A DNA stretch of 64,000 nucleotides from Brachypodium distachyon (taxonomy: Eukaryota; Streptophyta; Magnoliopsida; Poales; Poaceae): the NCBI RefSeq assembly GCF_000005505.3, contig NC_016132.3, positions 23,364,501 to 23,428,500 on the forward strand, in the 5' to 3' direction. Every line of letters starts with the position of its first letter. Within the stretch, counting starts at the first letter, position 1. A program made the translations under genes and the position numbers. Shown in pieces: positions 10,001 to 22,092 of this stretch. The notes under the pieces were generated by a model. It worked only from the letters and a program-made list of their open reading frames with translations, was not told where the DNA came from and searched no databases.

Positions 10001-12634
10001 TCTATCTATCTATTTCTATTATATACTAAAAGCAATATGAGGGGTACCAAGGAAAGGCTCCACGTTGATCCACATCACCTCAATTAATCTGGACGTTGGA
10101 TCTGGGATCTAAGAGTCGTAGAAATTTGTTTTACGTTACGTACGTTCCTTGCGAGCGAGGACCGATTCGGTTCGGAATTCCGGTGCCGTGCGGACGAGTG
10201 GCTGGGTCGTTCTCGCGTGCACGGGGCCTCGGCACGCTAAGGCCGTGCGTGCATGGTTCCACATCGAAGCCGTGCACGTCTAGCATCTAAACGAGGATGT
10301 GGACTAATTAGGCTGTACTCATAGTCAAATCGATGAACCACCATGCATGCGAGTAAGATTCATTAAAGTTTTTTCTGCAGCTCCACAGATATGGTATACG
10401 TACGTGCAGACGTGCTATGTTCGTGTTAGGCATGCATGCACAACCATCATCGAGTGATCCAGTTTTGGAATAAATATATCATGCTATTTGGAGATTTTGG
10501 CGTTGTTGGAACCATGGTGATTTCCAGTGTTCTATTGCACTGATCATGTTTGACTACATGAAATTAATTACTCTCTTCGATCCATAATAAGTCAGGGATT
10601 TAATACTAAATTATACTGCTCCCTTCGTCAAGGTGGAGCATGCCAAACCAGAAGCCACCACCGACTGCTCCACCTGCATGCCTTCTTCCTTATCTCTGAG
10701 ATAAATTAAATCGCAAGAGGAAGTGTTACCAGTTTGGCGAGCGAGGGAATAGAGAGAGAGAGAGATTTACTCTAGGGTGACGGGATTACTACACAAGATT
10801 TGTAGAGAAAAGGAGAGAAGTTGTGTGAGAGTGGGAGAGGAAAAGAAGAGACGAAGGGACACTAGATTACATAATTGATACCTAGGAAATGCCTCTTGCC
10901 ACGGTGTGCATTCGCACTCTAGATCGTCTCAATGTGTTGGGCATTGAGATTGGTCATGGTTTGTATTTCAAAATGTATTAGTCATATAAATCATGCACAT
11001 GCACATGCACTGCTCGCAGTATGTCCAATATGTTAACTAAGTCAAATATTTATTTATGTGGCGTTAGACGATATATATGCTACGACAGGATATCATGAGA
11101 ATATTAAGAAGAATATTAAGAAGTATAAATATATTTGATGGGCTAGAATAACTTTTTAGAGTGATTTAATTAAGACCCATATAGACCCAATATGTTATAA
11201 CTACTGATAATTAAGTTAATATTTTGTTTTTGTGATGCCAAAAGTAATATACTATGTTACGTGAAATATGTGTTACGGCGTTTCAACTTTAATAATTCGT
11301 TGTTTTCTTCACATGTCATGAAAATATTAAATAGTAACATGTATCTATATTTTGTAAGAAAAAAATTATTGGTATTTAATGCAATCCTAGCATGTGGGGC
11401 GGCTGTCTCTTGGTCTCTCTCCCCACCCTGTGTCGCCCCCTCCTCTCCCTCTCTCTCATAGCCCGTGGCATTGGCCTGCTGGACGGGATGCAAGACAGGA
11501 TATCCTGCAGCGACGGTGGGTGGCAGTCCAGATTCCGTCTATCGAGGGTGGCCCTAGATCCGATCGGTGATGCGCCATCCTGACCGGCAGAGTGTAGAGA
11601 GAAAGGGAGAGAGGAGGGGGACGGGTAGCGCAACTATCGAGCCATTGGTAACGAGCGGGAAGCTTGCGAGCCCATGACCGATGAGTGCGAGAAGTTCCTC
11701 CAGATGTCGTTCCTCCAATACGAGACTCCCCGCACATTGGCAAGCACGAGAAATTCGTGCGTGTGCCTGGTCCCGTCCCCGCCACCTGCGCTGAGGAAGT
11801 AGGGAATGCACAGTCGGATGCAAATGCGAGCGGCGCAACGACACTTGACGGAGAGAGAGAGAGGAGGGACAAGGCAGCAGGTGGGGAGTGGGGGGTCTAC
11901 CATCATGTATATGGCAATGTAGAAGATGTCTTATATTTGCAAAGGAAATATAACGGTACAAATCCGAAGACAGGTGCAAAAAATCCGCTCTGCTTCTAAG
12001 TGGTGGAAAAAAAGTTCAGTGATACAAATTAATATTAAAAATATAAGCCAACAAGGTGAAAAACAGTAACTTACGTTTTGAAGTCAATGATGGAATGGGC
12101 TAATTAGCTAATGCTATCCAACTAACGTTTAGAGACTGGACGATACAATAACTGAACTAAAACTTGATCGTCATTCTTCTAAACATATATGGAGTAGTAT
12201 TTTTTTTAAACTACCATGGACAACGGGAATCATCATACGTCTATTAGGATTTTCTGTATGCATAAGATACTTACAAAAATATAATAATAACATATATATA
12301 GGTTACAATAATATCCAAGCAAAGTAATAAAATGGTTTTGCTACAGAGAAGTCCATCTACTGATTTTTAGTTAGACATGAGTCAACGTGCTGACCATTTG
12401 ATCTTAATCTAACGGCAACACGTGGGAGATGTGAGAGTGGGATGACATTCACATTTTAATCCAACCGGCTCTAATGTGTAGTTTTTTCTTAAAAATCAAT
12501 CGACTGAAAAATAGCACACCCATAATAGAAATAGCCCACACACACATAGGTTATAATTTTCTCCGTGCAAGATAATTATAAACATAAATGTTATCAGACA
12601 TAGCCCGCGCATTTCGCGCGGGCCACCATGCTAG
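10001..12634 (+). mobile_element. non-autonomous Helitron
   Basis: The 3' end has the diagnostic structure: an 8-bp GC-rich hairpin (GCCCGCGC, loop ATTTC, GCGCGGGC, 12603-12623), then 11 bases on the terminal CTAG at 12631-12634, followed by T. The 5' end has the usual grass Helitron start TCTATTATATACTAAAAGC at 10015; a (TCTA)n run just before it leaves the exact first base uncertain between 10001 and 10015. No Rep/helicase coding is present. A GC-rich stretch at about 11380-11900 inside may be a captured fragment; I cannot name its source. Confidence 0.75.
12603..12634 (+). terminator. Helitron 3' hairpin and CTAG end
   Basis: Perfect 8-bp stem with a 5-base loop, 11 bases between stem end and the last base of CTAG. 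It functions as the rolling-circle termination signal in the Helitron family. Confidence 0.75.
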
Positions 12635-12639
12635 TTCTC

Positions 12640-14370
12640 TCAAACAAAAACAAAAGACAAAAAAAAAAGTTGATCCGACCACACAAGTTCAAATACACCT
12701 TCTCTACATAACATGATGTACACATCCCAAACAGTTATATGATACAACAAATTGTTTAAAAACAAATAGGCAAAATGCACTTCAAGGGGGGAGGAGCGTC
12801 TGAGATGAAGACACCATCCATGTTGGGTGAAAAACATCATTGATCACACCCGCTCAACTTTTAGTACCCACGCTGAGACCCTGTACTTATCCCTTGGTCT
12901 CTGAAGCATATACCAAGTATGTAGTCAGTGCATATATGTTTGACCATTAATTCGTACTCTAGTAAATTGTTGTACTCACACCTTTCCGGTTTATAAATTC
13001 TTTCTTTAAGTTTGTAAGGACGGGAGCCAGGAAAAAATAACATGAAGGGACAGAACAAAGAATACTGTTATTAGGGGGCCAAAACAAAGAAATACACACT
13101 ATATAGTAGGGTTTATAGTATAAAGAAGCAGTACTTAGGCGTGATTTTGAATTCCACTGTTTGTAAGCCCATTCGTGCTACAGTAAATCGTTCTCCTTCC
13201 TCCGTTAAACAAAAGATGTGTCTCCGCATCAAAGCGAGCGTTGATGTGGTTCCAGAGCGCGGAATCACTGTACCACTTACGGAAGCACGAACATTCCAAT
13301 GGCGGTCTTGTCCATCTGTCCACTCCCGTATTCCATGCGTTGTGAGGCCAGTCACGCTCGGAAAAAGCCTATGAAAAACCATCTGGATGCTGGAGATTAG
13401 AGATAGGCGTGCAGTAGGCGAGTAGCACAGTTCGGAACTTATGATTGGTGCCAATTTCTGTGCTACCAGCAACCATTTTGCTATGCGTACTAACAGTTCC
13501 ATTTTTATTTTTTTTGAGAAACTAACAGTTCCATTTTGCACGCGTGTGCATGTTGTAAGTTCCGATCCATATTAATTGTTTCAAATTTGCCTAAATATGG
13601 ATATATTTATGCCTAAAAAGCGTCTAGTTACATGTAATATTTCGACAATTAATATGGATCGGAGGGAGTAGTACAAGAAGAGAAATTTGTTGATTGGTAA
13701 TTAGAGTACTGTGCTTTGGCTTTCTCTTGCATATGAACTATAGAGAGAAATTTGTTGATTGAGCTGCTAATTGTTTGCTAATTGGTCATCAGTTTATCAA
13801 CGGTAGCCCCCTTTTTTTTTGGCCCAAAGCTCCGGCACTGGGGCCCTTGGGGACACATTATGGCGTGCATGTACTTGGGGTCCTGGCGCGTGCGCAGCTT
13901 TGAGTGATGGATTGGTAGGGCGAATGCCGACTATAGGAGCAAGATCGAGTGGAAGCATGAACTGGGCAGCACACAACGCATGCTGCCGATCTGATCTGAT
14001 CTGCGTTTCCTCTTTCCATGGTGTTTCTGCCCCCCCAAGGATCAATGGGATTTAACCTCCAAATCTACATCCTGTTCTCTCTACCCCAGCAGATAATGAT
14101 TAGGAGCTGATTTGGTTGCTGCTGGTCCTCACTCCTTTTCCCCCAAGAGCATGCCTGCCTCTTTTTCACCAAGGCCAATGTTTTGTGAAAAGGAGATACA
14201 GGGTTAAGAAGAGAAAGGGATAAAGTTGCTCAGATTTTCTGTGGACTATCATACAGTAGTACTAACAGAAATGAGAAAACCTGACAAAAAAATAAACAGA
14301 AATGAGAAAACAAATGTCTTGTTCAAAATAATTAATTTACATTTATACTGCAGTTGACATGTTTCGGTCC
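12640..14370. other. no gene recognised; contains one Stowaway MITE
   Basis: Overlapping frames at 13113-13541 on both strands show no recognisable domain. The stretch also holds the MITE at 13558-13668, and an A/T-rich right part leading into the tandem array. Confidence 0.4.
13558..13668. mobile_element. Stowaway MITE
   Basis: The inverted ends CCGATCCATATTAATTG and CAATTAATATGGATCGG, flanked by TA, enclose the internal core TGCCTAAAAAGCGTCTAG, which recurs in four other MITEs of this window. Confidence 0.85.
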
Positions 14371-16795
14371 CGTGTCCGCACAAACAAAAGGGAACACATC
14401 GCGTGCAACAACTAGGGAGAGACGGGTTTATACCGACTCGTGAAAACTGTGTATTCACTTTTTTACACTAGCTCCGCTGCACGGGATGTTGATAACACAA
14501 TTCCACACAACAAAAACATACAAATCTTAATTTTGTAATAATAACACTATCAATAAGGTCCAATTGATCCTTATCTCGGCTTGCACTCCAATGACCACTT
14601 GAATAAAGGTCAAAGTAGAAAAGAATCAAAACCATCGGCCAAAATACAGATCCTACAACACAAGAAACTATCCCAACATCAATGTAGGGCAGAATAGAAA
14701 TGAAATTAAATCATCCCATTCTCAAGAACTAGATTCTTTTCAGCAGAAAATGAGAGGGGATAGACCAAACAGGGACAGAGCTCACCAGAGAGAAGACCAC
14801 AAACATATCGGTCATGTTAAGATAGGTCCGGATCTGTCATAGCCTAGAAATGCACGATAGAGACGTTATCTGATTTTTATTAAAATAACATGTAATTAAT
14901 TCTTCACAAGTAAATTGAAAATTAAAGTACATATTCTGGCTAAAGTTCTCAATTGCTTTGCCATGATCTCATTTATGTAAATGACAACCCATTAGATCAC
15001 AACAACTAGGGAAAGACAACTTTTCCTATCTCGTGGAAACCTTGGATTCACTTTTGTACACTAGCTCTTCCGCATGGGTTTTAAATAACGGAAGAAAAAC
15101 TAATAAGTGTAGTTTTTGACGGGGTTGAGGTTGAATTTGCTAGCGGCAACCTTCTTGTGAATTGTGATGTTACTCAGTCCTTGCCAAATGCTTATGTACC
15201 CCGAAAAATCTGCAAAATATATTCAAGCAAATCTTAATTTTGTAATAATGGCACCATCAATAAGGTCCAATGGATCCTTATCTCCGCTTGTCCTCCAAAT
15301 TCCACTTGAATAGAAGTCAAAGTAGAAACAAAAACCCATCAAAACCATCAGCCAAAGTACGTGTGCTACAATACAAAAACCGTCCCAACATGAATGCCAC
15401 GAGAAAGAAAAGGTGAAACTGAATCATCCCATTCTCAGTTACGAGTCTCTTCTTGAAGAGAAGAGGGAATATACCAAATGGGAGAGAGCTCACGAGAGGG
15501 AAGACCACAAACAGATCGCTCATGTCGAGTTAGATTTGTCCTTAGAATCAGGATTCGAAGCCTTGAGATGCATGATAGAGAAGTTATTTGAATTTTATCA
15601 AAACACCATGTAGCTAATTCTTCCTAAGTCAATTGGAAATTAAATTATATAGTCTGTTAAACTCCTTAATTACACTGACATGATCTCATTTCTATAAATG
15701 ATAACTCCTTGGATCGCAAGAACTAGGGAAAGACGGACTTGTCCCAACTCATGAAAGCCGTGGATTCACTTTTGTACACTAGCTCCACTACATGGGATGT
15801 AGATAACGGAAGAAAATTAGTAAGCATCGTTTTTGACTGAGCTAGTTGACATGGAATATGCTAGCGGCAACTTTCTTGTGAACTGTGATGTCCCTCAGTC
15901 CTTGGCAAATGCTCACGTAACCTGAAAAATTCTGCAAAATAAATTCATCTGAATCTTAATTTTGTAATTATAGCAGTCCAATGGATCCTTGTCTCTAATT
16001 GTCCTCTAGTTGCCAATGAATGAAAGTTGAAGTAGAAAAAAACCATTAATTGAGAAACATATTTGTAGGGAGAGAGCTCACAAGAGGGAAGACCACAAAT
16101 AGATCGATCATGTTGAGCTAGTCTGGATTCATCGTAGTGTTGAGATGAACGATAGCAAGTGTTGAGATGAACGATAGCAATGTTATCTGAATATTATCAA
16201 AACAACATGAAATTAATTCTTCATAAGTCAACCGAGAATTAAAGTATATATTCCACTAAACTCAAGAACTTTGTCATTATCTCATTTCTATAAACGACAA
16301 CTCCTTAGATCGCAAGAAGTACGGAAAGATGGTCTTGTCCCAACTCGTGAAATCGAATGTTCACTTTTGTACACTAGCTCCGCCGCATGGGATGTAGATA
16401 ACAGAAAAAAAATGTCTTTTTCGACCGGGTCGAGATTGAATCTGCTAGCAGCAACCTTGTCGTGAATTGTGATGTCCCTCGGTCCCTGCCAAGTGGTAAC
16501 GTAACCCGACAATTCCGCAATAAATTCAATCCAAATCTTAATTTTGTAAGAAGCGCATCATCAATAAGATCCAATGAATCCTTGCCTCGGCTTTGTCCTC
16601 CAGCTGCCCCTTGAATACTAAAGGTCAAAGACTCAAAGTAGAAAGAAACAAAACCATCAAACATAAGCCAAAGTACTACAACACAAAAAATCACCCCAAC
16701 AGTAAAGCCGTGAGAAAAAAAATTGAGTCCTTCAATTCTCCGTTACCAGAGTCTTTTGGGCTCAAAACGAAGAGGGAATAGACCAAACAGAGCGT
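14370..16795. repeat. tandem array of diverged ~0.6-0.7 kb units
   Basis: The same succession of words recurs four times in direct orientation. Each boundary reads AACTAGGGA-AGAC..., then TTCACTTTT(T/G)TACACTAGCTC, then CGCATGGGATGTAGATAAC. The CACTAG anchor lies at 14466, 15059, 15777 and 16372 (spacings 593, 718 and 595). Later words also recur, such as AATCTTAATTTTGTAATAAT, CAATAAGGTCCAATGGATCC and GAGAGAGCTCAC. The units differ by blocks of about 120 bases present or absent, which explains the spacings. There is no coding resemblance and no TIR; the array ends about 85 bases before the PIF element. Confidence 0.8.
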
Positions 16796-17686
16796 GCATG
16801 ATTATCAGCCTAAAAAGTGAGTCAGGGGGGACTTATACCTATTATCACGACACATTTGCTTTAAACAGTGGGGATGTAAGAGCAAGAGCAACGTGGCTTT
16901 GCTAGAAAACTCTCAGGCGAAACGAGAAGTGCTCCAATGTGGGCTCTCTCTAACTCAGTTCGTGGGCCCACCCATCAGAATAAAAAAAAATGCAGATCAA
17001 AGTCTTCCCCAACCTCCTCGATCTGGCTCTGGTTCTCTCCCGCGAAATTCCCAATCCCCCTCAATCCTCTCTTCCTCCGCCTCCAAATCACCCATATCCC
17101 CAGCCTGGAATCTCTTGGAAAACGCCAGATCCGTTCTCCACTGGAACAAATTCGAGGTGGCTTGCTCGATTTGTGGCCAGATTGATTTGTGGCTCCCGAC
17201 GGCCAACTGAGATGGGGATGGGGAGGAGTAGAGGCATGCGGGTGTGGCGATGGGGAGGAGATGCTTCGGTCGACGGCTGGAAGAGGAGACGAAGCGAGCG
17301 GCGGCTGGACTCGCGTGTGGTGGCCGGGCATGCGGCCAGCAGCTCGCCGGATGGACTCAGCCGCCGGACGAGGTGGAGGCAAGGCGCTGAAGGTACTGCA
17401 GTTATACGATTGAACTCCTTAATTTGCTGCACCTATTTCAAAGGCGTATATTTGCATCTAGATGCAGTTGGATGGTGATTTATTTTTGGTGCCATGAAAT
17501 CGTTGGTTTTCATGCCATATTTGCTCCACCAAGTCATGCACATGTTGGATTTCATGCCAAATGAAAACATTACAAGTTAATAAAGGGATACATCAGATTA
17601 CATGCGGAATTAGAACAGTACAACAATTTTTCATTGTTAAAATATAAATTCTAGGCATCATCTGCTCCAAACTTTTGCCATATGTG

Positions 17687-18976
17687 CTACACCAAGTCAT
17701 CTTTCAGTCGATGCATTGCTCGATCACGTATTTCAGTGTTTGTTTGAAGTACCCTAGCAAATTCTTGAATTGGTCCATGACCGTATCCTGTTAGTGGGAC
17801 TGGGTCGCTGCCCTCGTCGTAATCCAAGTCATACCGAATTTGATAGTCATCTCTCTCATCCTCTACTATCATGTTGTGCAATATCACACATGCATACATG
17901 ATATCTGCTAGTGCACTTCTATCCCACAATCGTGCTGGGTTACGTATAATGGCAAATCTTCGCTACAATACTCCAAATGCTCTTTCCACATCTTTTCTTG
18001 CTGATTCTTGATGCTGTGCAAATCTCTTATCTTTCTCACACTATGGCAGGGGGATTGTTTTCATTAATGTAGCCCACTCTGGATAAATACCATCTGCTAG
18101 ATAGTAACCCTTCCTGTACACATTTTCATTGACCGTAAACTCTACTTTAGGAGCTCTCCCTTGCAGTAATTGTGTGAACAAAGTTGACTGATTTAACACA
18201 TTTATGTCATTGTTAGACCCTGCCACACCAAAATACGCATGCCAAATCCAAAGATCATGTGAGGCAACAGCTTCTAGCATAATGGTGGATGCTCCAATAT
18301 CACCACGAGTAAATTGTCCCTTCCAAGCAGTTGGGAACCTTTCCCACTCCCAATGCATACAATCTATACTTCCTAACATGCCAGGGAAACCTCGATTCTC
18401 AGCAACATGAAGCAGGTGTCTAGTGTCTTCATTAGTGGGCCTTCTTAGATATTCTTCACCGAAATTCTTCCTCACACCTCTCGCGAACTTGGTCAAGACT
18501 TCAATGGTGGTGCTTGCAGCAATTCTCAGATTTTCATCTAGACTATCAACAGGGTAGCCATACGCTAGCAGGCGCATGGCTGCAGTGCATTTTTGGTGTG
18601 GCAAATGACCAGGCTTGCCAAAGGCATCAAACCTTTAGCAAAAATAAGGGGACCACTCACTAAGTGCATGTAAAATGCGAAGAAATACATGCTTCCTCAT
18701 ACGATACCTTCGGCGGAATTGCTTGTCCGTGTAAACTGGGTTGTCGTCGAAGTAGTCAGCCATCAAGCGGAAGTGTCCAGCTTCACGGTTTCTTTCTATG
18801 TGCCGTTGAGATTGAGCTGCAGCTTCATTTTGTTCTGCCTCGGCCTGAGCTAAAATCCGTGCCTCTATCTCAGCCTCAAGTGGGTCATTAATGAAGTCCC
18901 AAACAATCTCATCGACATATGCTGCAACGGTGCTATCTTCTGAGTTCTCAGACTCAGAATCTGTATGTGTAGCCAT
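17687..18976 (-). pseudogene. PIF/Harbinger DDE transposase (HARBI1-like), three in-frame stops
   Basis: One uninterrupted reading frame of 429 codons from ATG at 18976 to TAG at 17689-17687, broken only by stops at codons 114 (TAA), 312 (TAG) and 338 (TAG). The N-terminal half is acidic, followed by the RRRYRMRKHVF helix region typical of the family. The catalytic acids are visible: D205 in GSIDCMHW, D257 in SNNDINV, and E331 in RKDVERAFGVL. All three stops sit where the family has Gln (for example VERAFGVLQ.R), so each is explained by one C-to-T change of CAA/CAG. The enzyme would act with the ORF1 protein to excise and insert the element at TWA sites. Confidence 0.9.
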
Positions 18977-19409
18977 TTTGTAGCAGCTTGATGAATGAGG
19001 AGAAAGAGGAGTAGAGTTCTGAATGAATGAGAAGAGAGGAGTAGAGTTCTGAATGAATGAATTGTGCATATATGTATGCAAGTTTCAACGGCTAGTTTTT
19101 TTTTATTGTTCTGTTCCAACGGCTAGTTTCTTTTTCTATTGTTCTTTTCCAACGGCTAGCTTCTGATAGAATGAGTTGTGCATATATTTGAGCAACTATC
19201 TTCATATCTAACAAGTATTTCTTTTTCTTAAAATAATAGGAAGGATAGCATGAAGGATGCATTGACCAATTGATACATAATGAAGGATTACACTAGTAGG
19301 TAAGAACCCAGGTCCTTACATTAAAATAACATGAAGGATACATTGAACAACTAATACATAATGAACTAAAGTAACACAATATTGCTAAATACGAATGCAT
19401 CCTTGGAAA

Positions 19410-20694
19410 TTAATCCAACTGCTTGCACAAACTCCCCACCATCTTTTCATGTCGCTGAAGTTGTACATCGTTGAATCCTAAAGTGTCAACTTTCATGAGC
19501 TCCATATACGTGTTGAATTTATCAACCTTCGTCTTTTCTGTTTTTGGTTTAGCCATTTCTCCTTTTGCTTCAGCCATTTCTTTGTCTGCCGTTGCCTTCG
19601 TTGTTGTTGCTTCATCCCATTTTTTCCAGTGTAGTTGCTTTGCGGCCATCTTCATCTGATATATGAAATGGCATAAAATCTGGAATGTCCTTTCCTTTTG
19701 CTCTTGCTTTTGCTTTCATTTTCCTTGCCTCCTTGCAGCTTTCGTTCCTTGAGGTCGTGGTTCACGAACTGAGTTTGGATCTTCACTGTCCTGATTTGAG
19801 GATGACGTGTAAGCACCCGTTGCATCCAACTTGTGTCTCTTCCCTCCCAAGTCTCTTCCATGTATGGATTACGCCATTTGTGCTCTTCCCTCGCTTTTGC
19901 TGCATTTAAATACATGGCCCGTGTTTTCTCCATGAGTCCCTCCTTTGATTGACCGCTGGCATACACATTTTTTGTCTTAATGTAGCATGCATGGAAGAGA
20001 GAAACCAACGGGGTAGTCTTGCTCCAGTGATTCTTGCATTGGGCAGTAGATCTTCTTTCATTTGATGGGCTATTTTTGTTGTATTCGTCCACTACTTGCT
20101 TCCAATAACGCTCAGACTTCTTTCCATTGCCTTCAATTGAATCAACTGAATTTTTAATCCAAGAGTTGATCAATCGCTCATTCTCCTTTTTTGTCCAATT
20201 GGTGCGGCCTCTTCTTTGTTCTTCATCTGGACTGCTATCTTTGCTTTCTTCATGCTCCACTTCATGATGTGTATTTTATGCAGCAGACATTGGAGAGGTG
20301 GAATCGACCGGCGACGATGAAATTCCGGCTCCATATGCTCCAAAGAAGGTGCTGGATTCAACCGGCGATGTTGAAACGCCTGCTCCGTAAGCTCCAAAGA
20401 AAGCACCGGATTCGACCGGTGATGATGAATGCCCAGGTTGACCTCCTCCATAGGTAAGATGTATGGGTGGCCTGGATTGTATGCATGGAGCTGGTGGATG
20501 CCCTGGTGCGGACCAAAGGGATTGAGGCTTGGACGATGTGGATGCATGTTGGAGGGATATTGAGAGGATGAGAGTAAGTTCATGGCAGTAACTTGTATGT
20601 GTTGTTGGTACAAGCTATTTTGATTTTCTGGATCTGCACTTGGAATTGCAGAGTTGAGCATACTTGTAAAATTTGGTGGACGATTGGGCTCCAT
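19410..20694 (-). pseudogene. PIF/Harbinger ORF1 (Myb/SANT-like, NAM-associated C terminus), frameshifted
   Basis: It begins at ATG 20694 with a Pro/Asn/Gln-rich leader. A frameshift near 20270 leads into the trihelix/SANT-like block (NWTKKENERLINSW..., RYWKQVVDEYN, RSTAQCKNHWSK) encoded at about 20200-20030. A second shift near 19660 is needed to reach the charged C-terminal coiled region (19655-19410, rich in Lys/Glu/Ala), the so-called NAM-associated domain. In this family ORF1 binds the element ends and partners the transposase. At least two frame breaks make it a pseudogene. Confidence 0.82.
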
Positions 20695-20986
20695 ATTTTG
20701 GATGTGTGTTGTTTCTGAAATTCTGAATCTTGTTGTGTGTATATATAGCAGGCAGCCAACGGCTAGCAGCAAGCCATCAACGACATTGTTGTTTTGAATG
20801 TAGCAGCTGTGAGCCAACTGCCGAGGGCCCCACCAAAGTCAAAAAATAGTTGGAACCGCATCAACTAGTAGAAGCGATGCCTCAAATTTTTTCTTAACTA
20901 GCTATGCTGCAATGGTTAGAAATACTTCTAATAGCACTTTTTCCTCTCTTAGCTGTAGTTGTTTGACCACATTTCACTTGCTCTAA

Positions 20987-22092
20987 AGATCTGACCTCAG
21001 AGCCTTGACTCCTCCCTTCTCAACCAAATTCATCTCCCTGCTGAGTACTTTTTAGCAGTAACTTTTGAAGCAGCAGGACATGAGATTTACCCAACCAAAT
21101 CCCCACATCATTCCTAGATGCTCAAACGGCTGCTGTACCCGCGCCTAGGTACGAGATCCAGCCGTAGATCACGATCCGTCCTTCACCCAGCAGGCAGCAA
21201 AGCCGAAGCCAAGGCGATATCCGTTGTGGAGGACACACGAGGCGCACGAGAGATTCCTTCCCCGGTTCCCCCCACCCGATTCCGGTTCCGGTTCCAGAGA
21301 GAGATGTGATCCATCCGGCCAAGGCAAAGGCAAGGCAAGCGACATGCCCACACGAGGACAAACCAAACTCCAGCTAAGAAGATATATCATCGTTTCATTT
21401 CCTCCCTCGTCTCGTCTCGTCCGATCTTGATAAATCCCACGTCCCCGTAATTCCCCTCCAACTCCAGGCCCCATCTCGACCCCCCACGTCTTATTCCACA
21501 GTTTGTTCTCTCTCCTCTGTGTGCCCAGAAATCCTGGAAAACCAAAATCCCCAGATTTATCTTTTGTTTCGCGATACGGTAGGGACGGGAGAGAATCACA
21601 ATTGGGACGGAAGCCAACACGAACAAGCGAGCAAACAAACAAAGCAACCAAAGATAACACAAAAATAGCTTTAAGGCAGCAGGACATGCAGAGCCAGCCC
21701 ACTAATTAAACTGCGCCGCACCACTCCCCGAACTCATCAGATACTCACTCACTCACTCGTCAGCCTAGAGAGAGAGAGGACGGAGGGGAAAAAAGGCGTG
21801 AGCAGATTGCGATACAGAGAGAGAGAAAGGGGGGGACGCCGGGAGGGGATATCATAGATAGCGCAGCAGCAGCAGCGGGCGCAGCAGAGCAAGGGAAAAG
21901 GCCCAAACAACAAGTGAGAGGAGAGAGAAGAAGAGACGAAAGCTTAGAAGAAGAGAGATCCACCTCGAAGTAACCCCCCCTTCCCTTCTCCCCTTCTTCC
22001 TCTTCCTCTGCTCTGCTTGCTTGCTGCTGCAAGGGAAGTGCTTATAGCCTGCCGCGGCTAAGAATTCCTGGGCTCTGCTCTGGGGTGAGAGG
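20987..22092 (+). promoter_or_regulatory. upstream region and GA-rich leader of the GARP gene
   Basis: This is the roughly 1.1 kb between the PIF element and the start codon at 22093. From about 21720 it is rich in pyrimidine/purine tracts: (ACTC)n at 21743-21758, GA repeats at 21767-21779 and 21817-21830, a CAGCAG run near 21865, and GA-rich sequence up to 21960. Such GA tracts in grass leaders can be bound by GAGA-binding (BBR/BPC) proteins; that role here is inference. The transcription start cannot be placed with certainty. Confidence 0.4.

Larger units (their letters stand above)
16880..20983 (-). mobile_element. PIF/Harbinger DNA transposon, full ends, both genes broken
   Basis: Imperfect terminal inverted repeats (left GAGCAAGAGCAACGTGG; right, read inwards, GAGCAAGTGAAATGTGG; 14 of 17 match) are flanked by the 3-bp duplication TAA at 16877-16879 and 20984-20986, as expected for this superfamily. 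Inside lie, both on the minus strand, a Myb/SANT-type ORF1 (about 20694-19410) and a DDE transposase ORF2 (18976-17687), the standard two-gene layout. The 16.88-17.6 kb part is GC-rich, untranslated subterminal DNA. The size of 4.1 kb fits an autonomous element before decay. Confidence 0.88.

Noticed and set aside
11376..11999. Cluster of frames on both strands at 11.4-12.0 kb
   Set aside because: All phases are open because the stretch is GC-rich and stop-poor; no motif in any of them and it lies inside a Helitron.
14370..16795. CRISPR-like repeat array
   Set aside because: Units are hundreds of bases long and diverged, in a plant genome; not a repeat-spacer array.
16893..17478. Overlapping frames on both strands at 16.9-17.5 kb
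   Set aside because: Subterminal GC-rich part of the Harbinger element; neither resembles ORF1 or the transposase.
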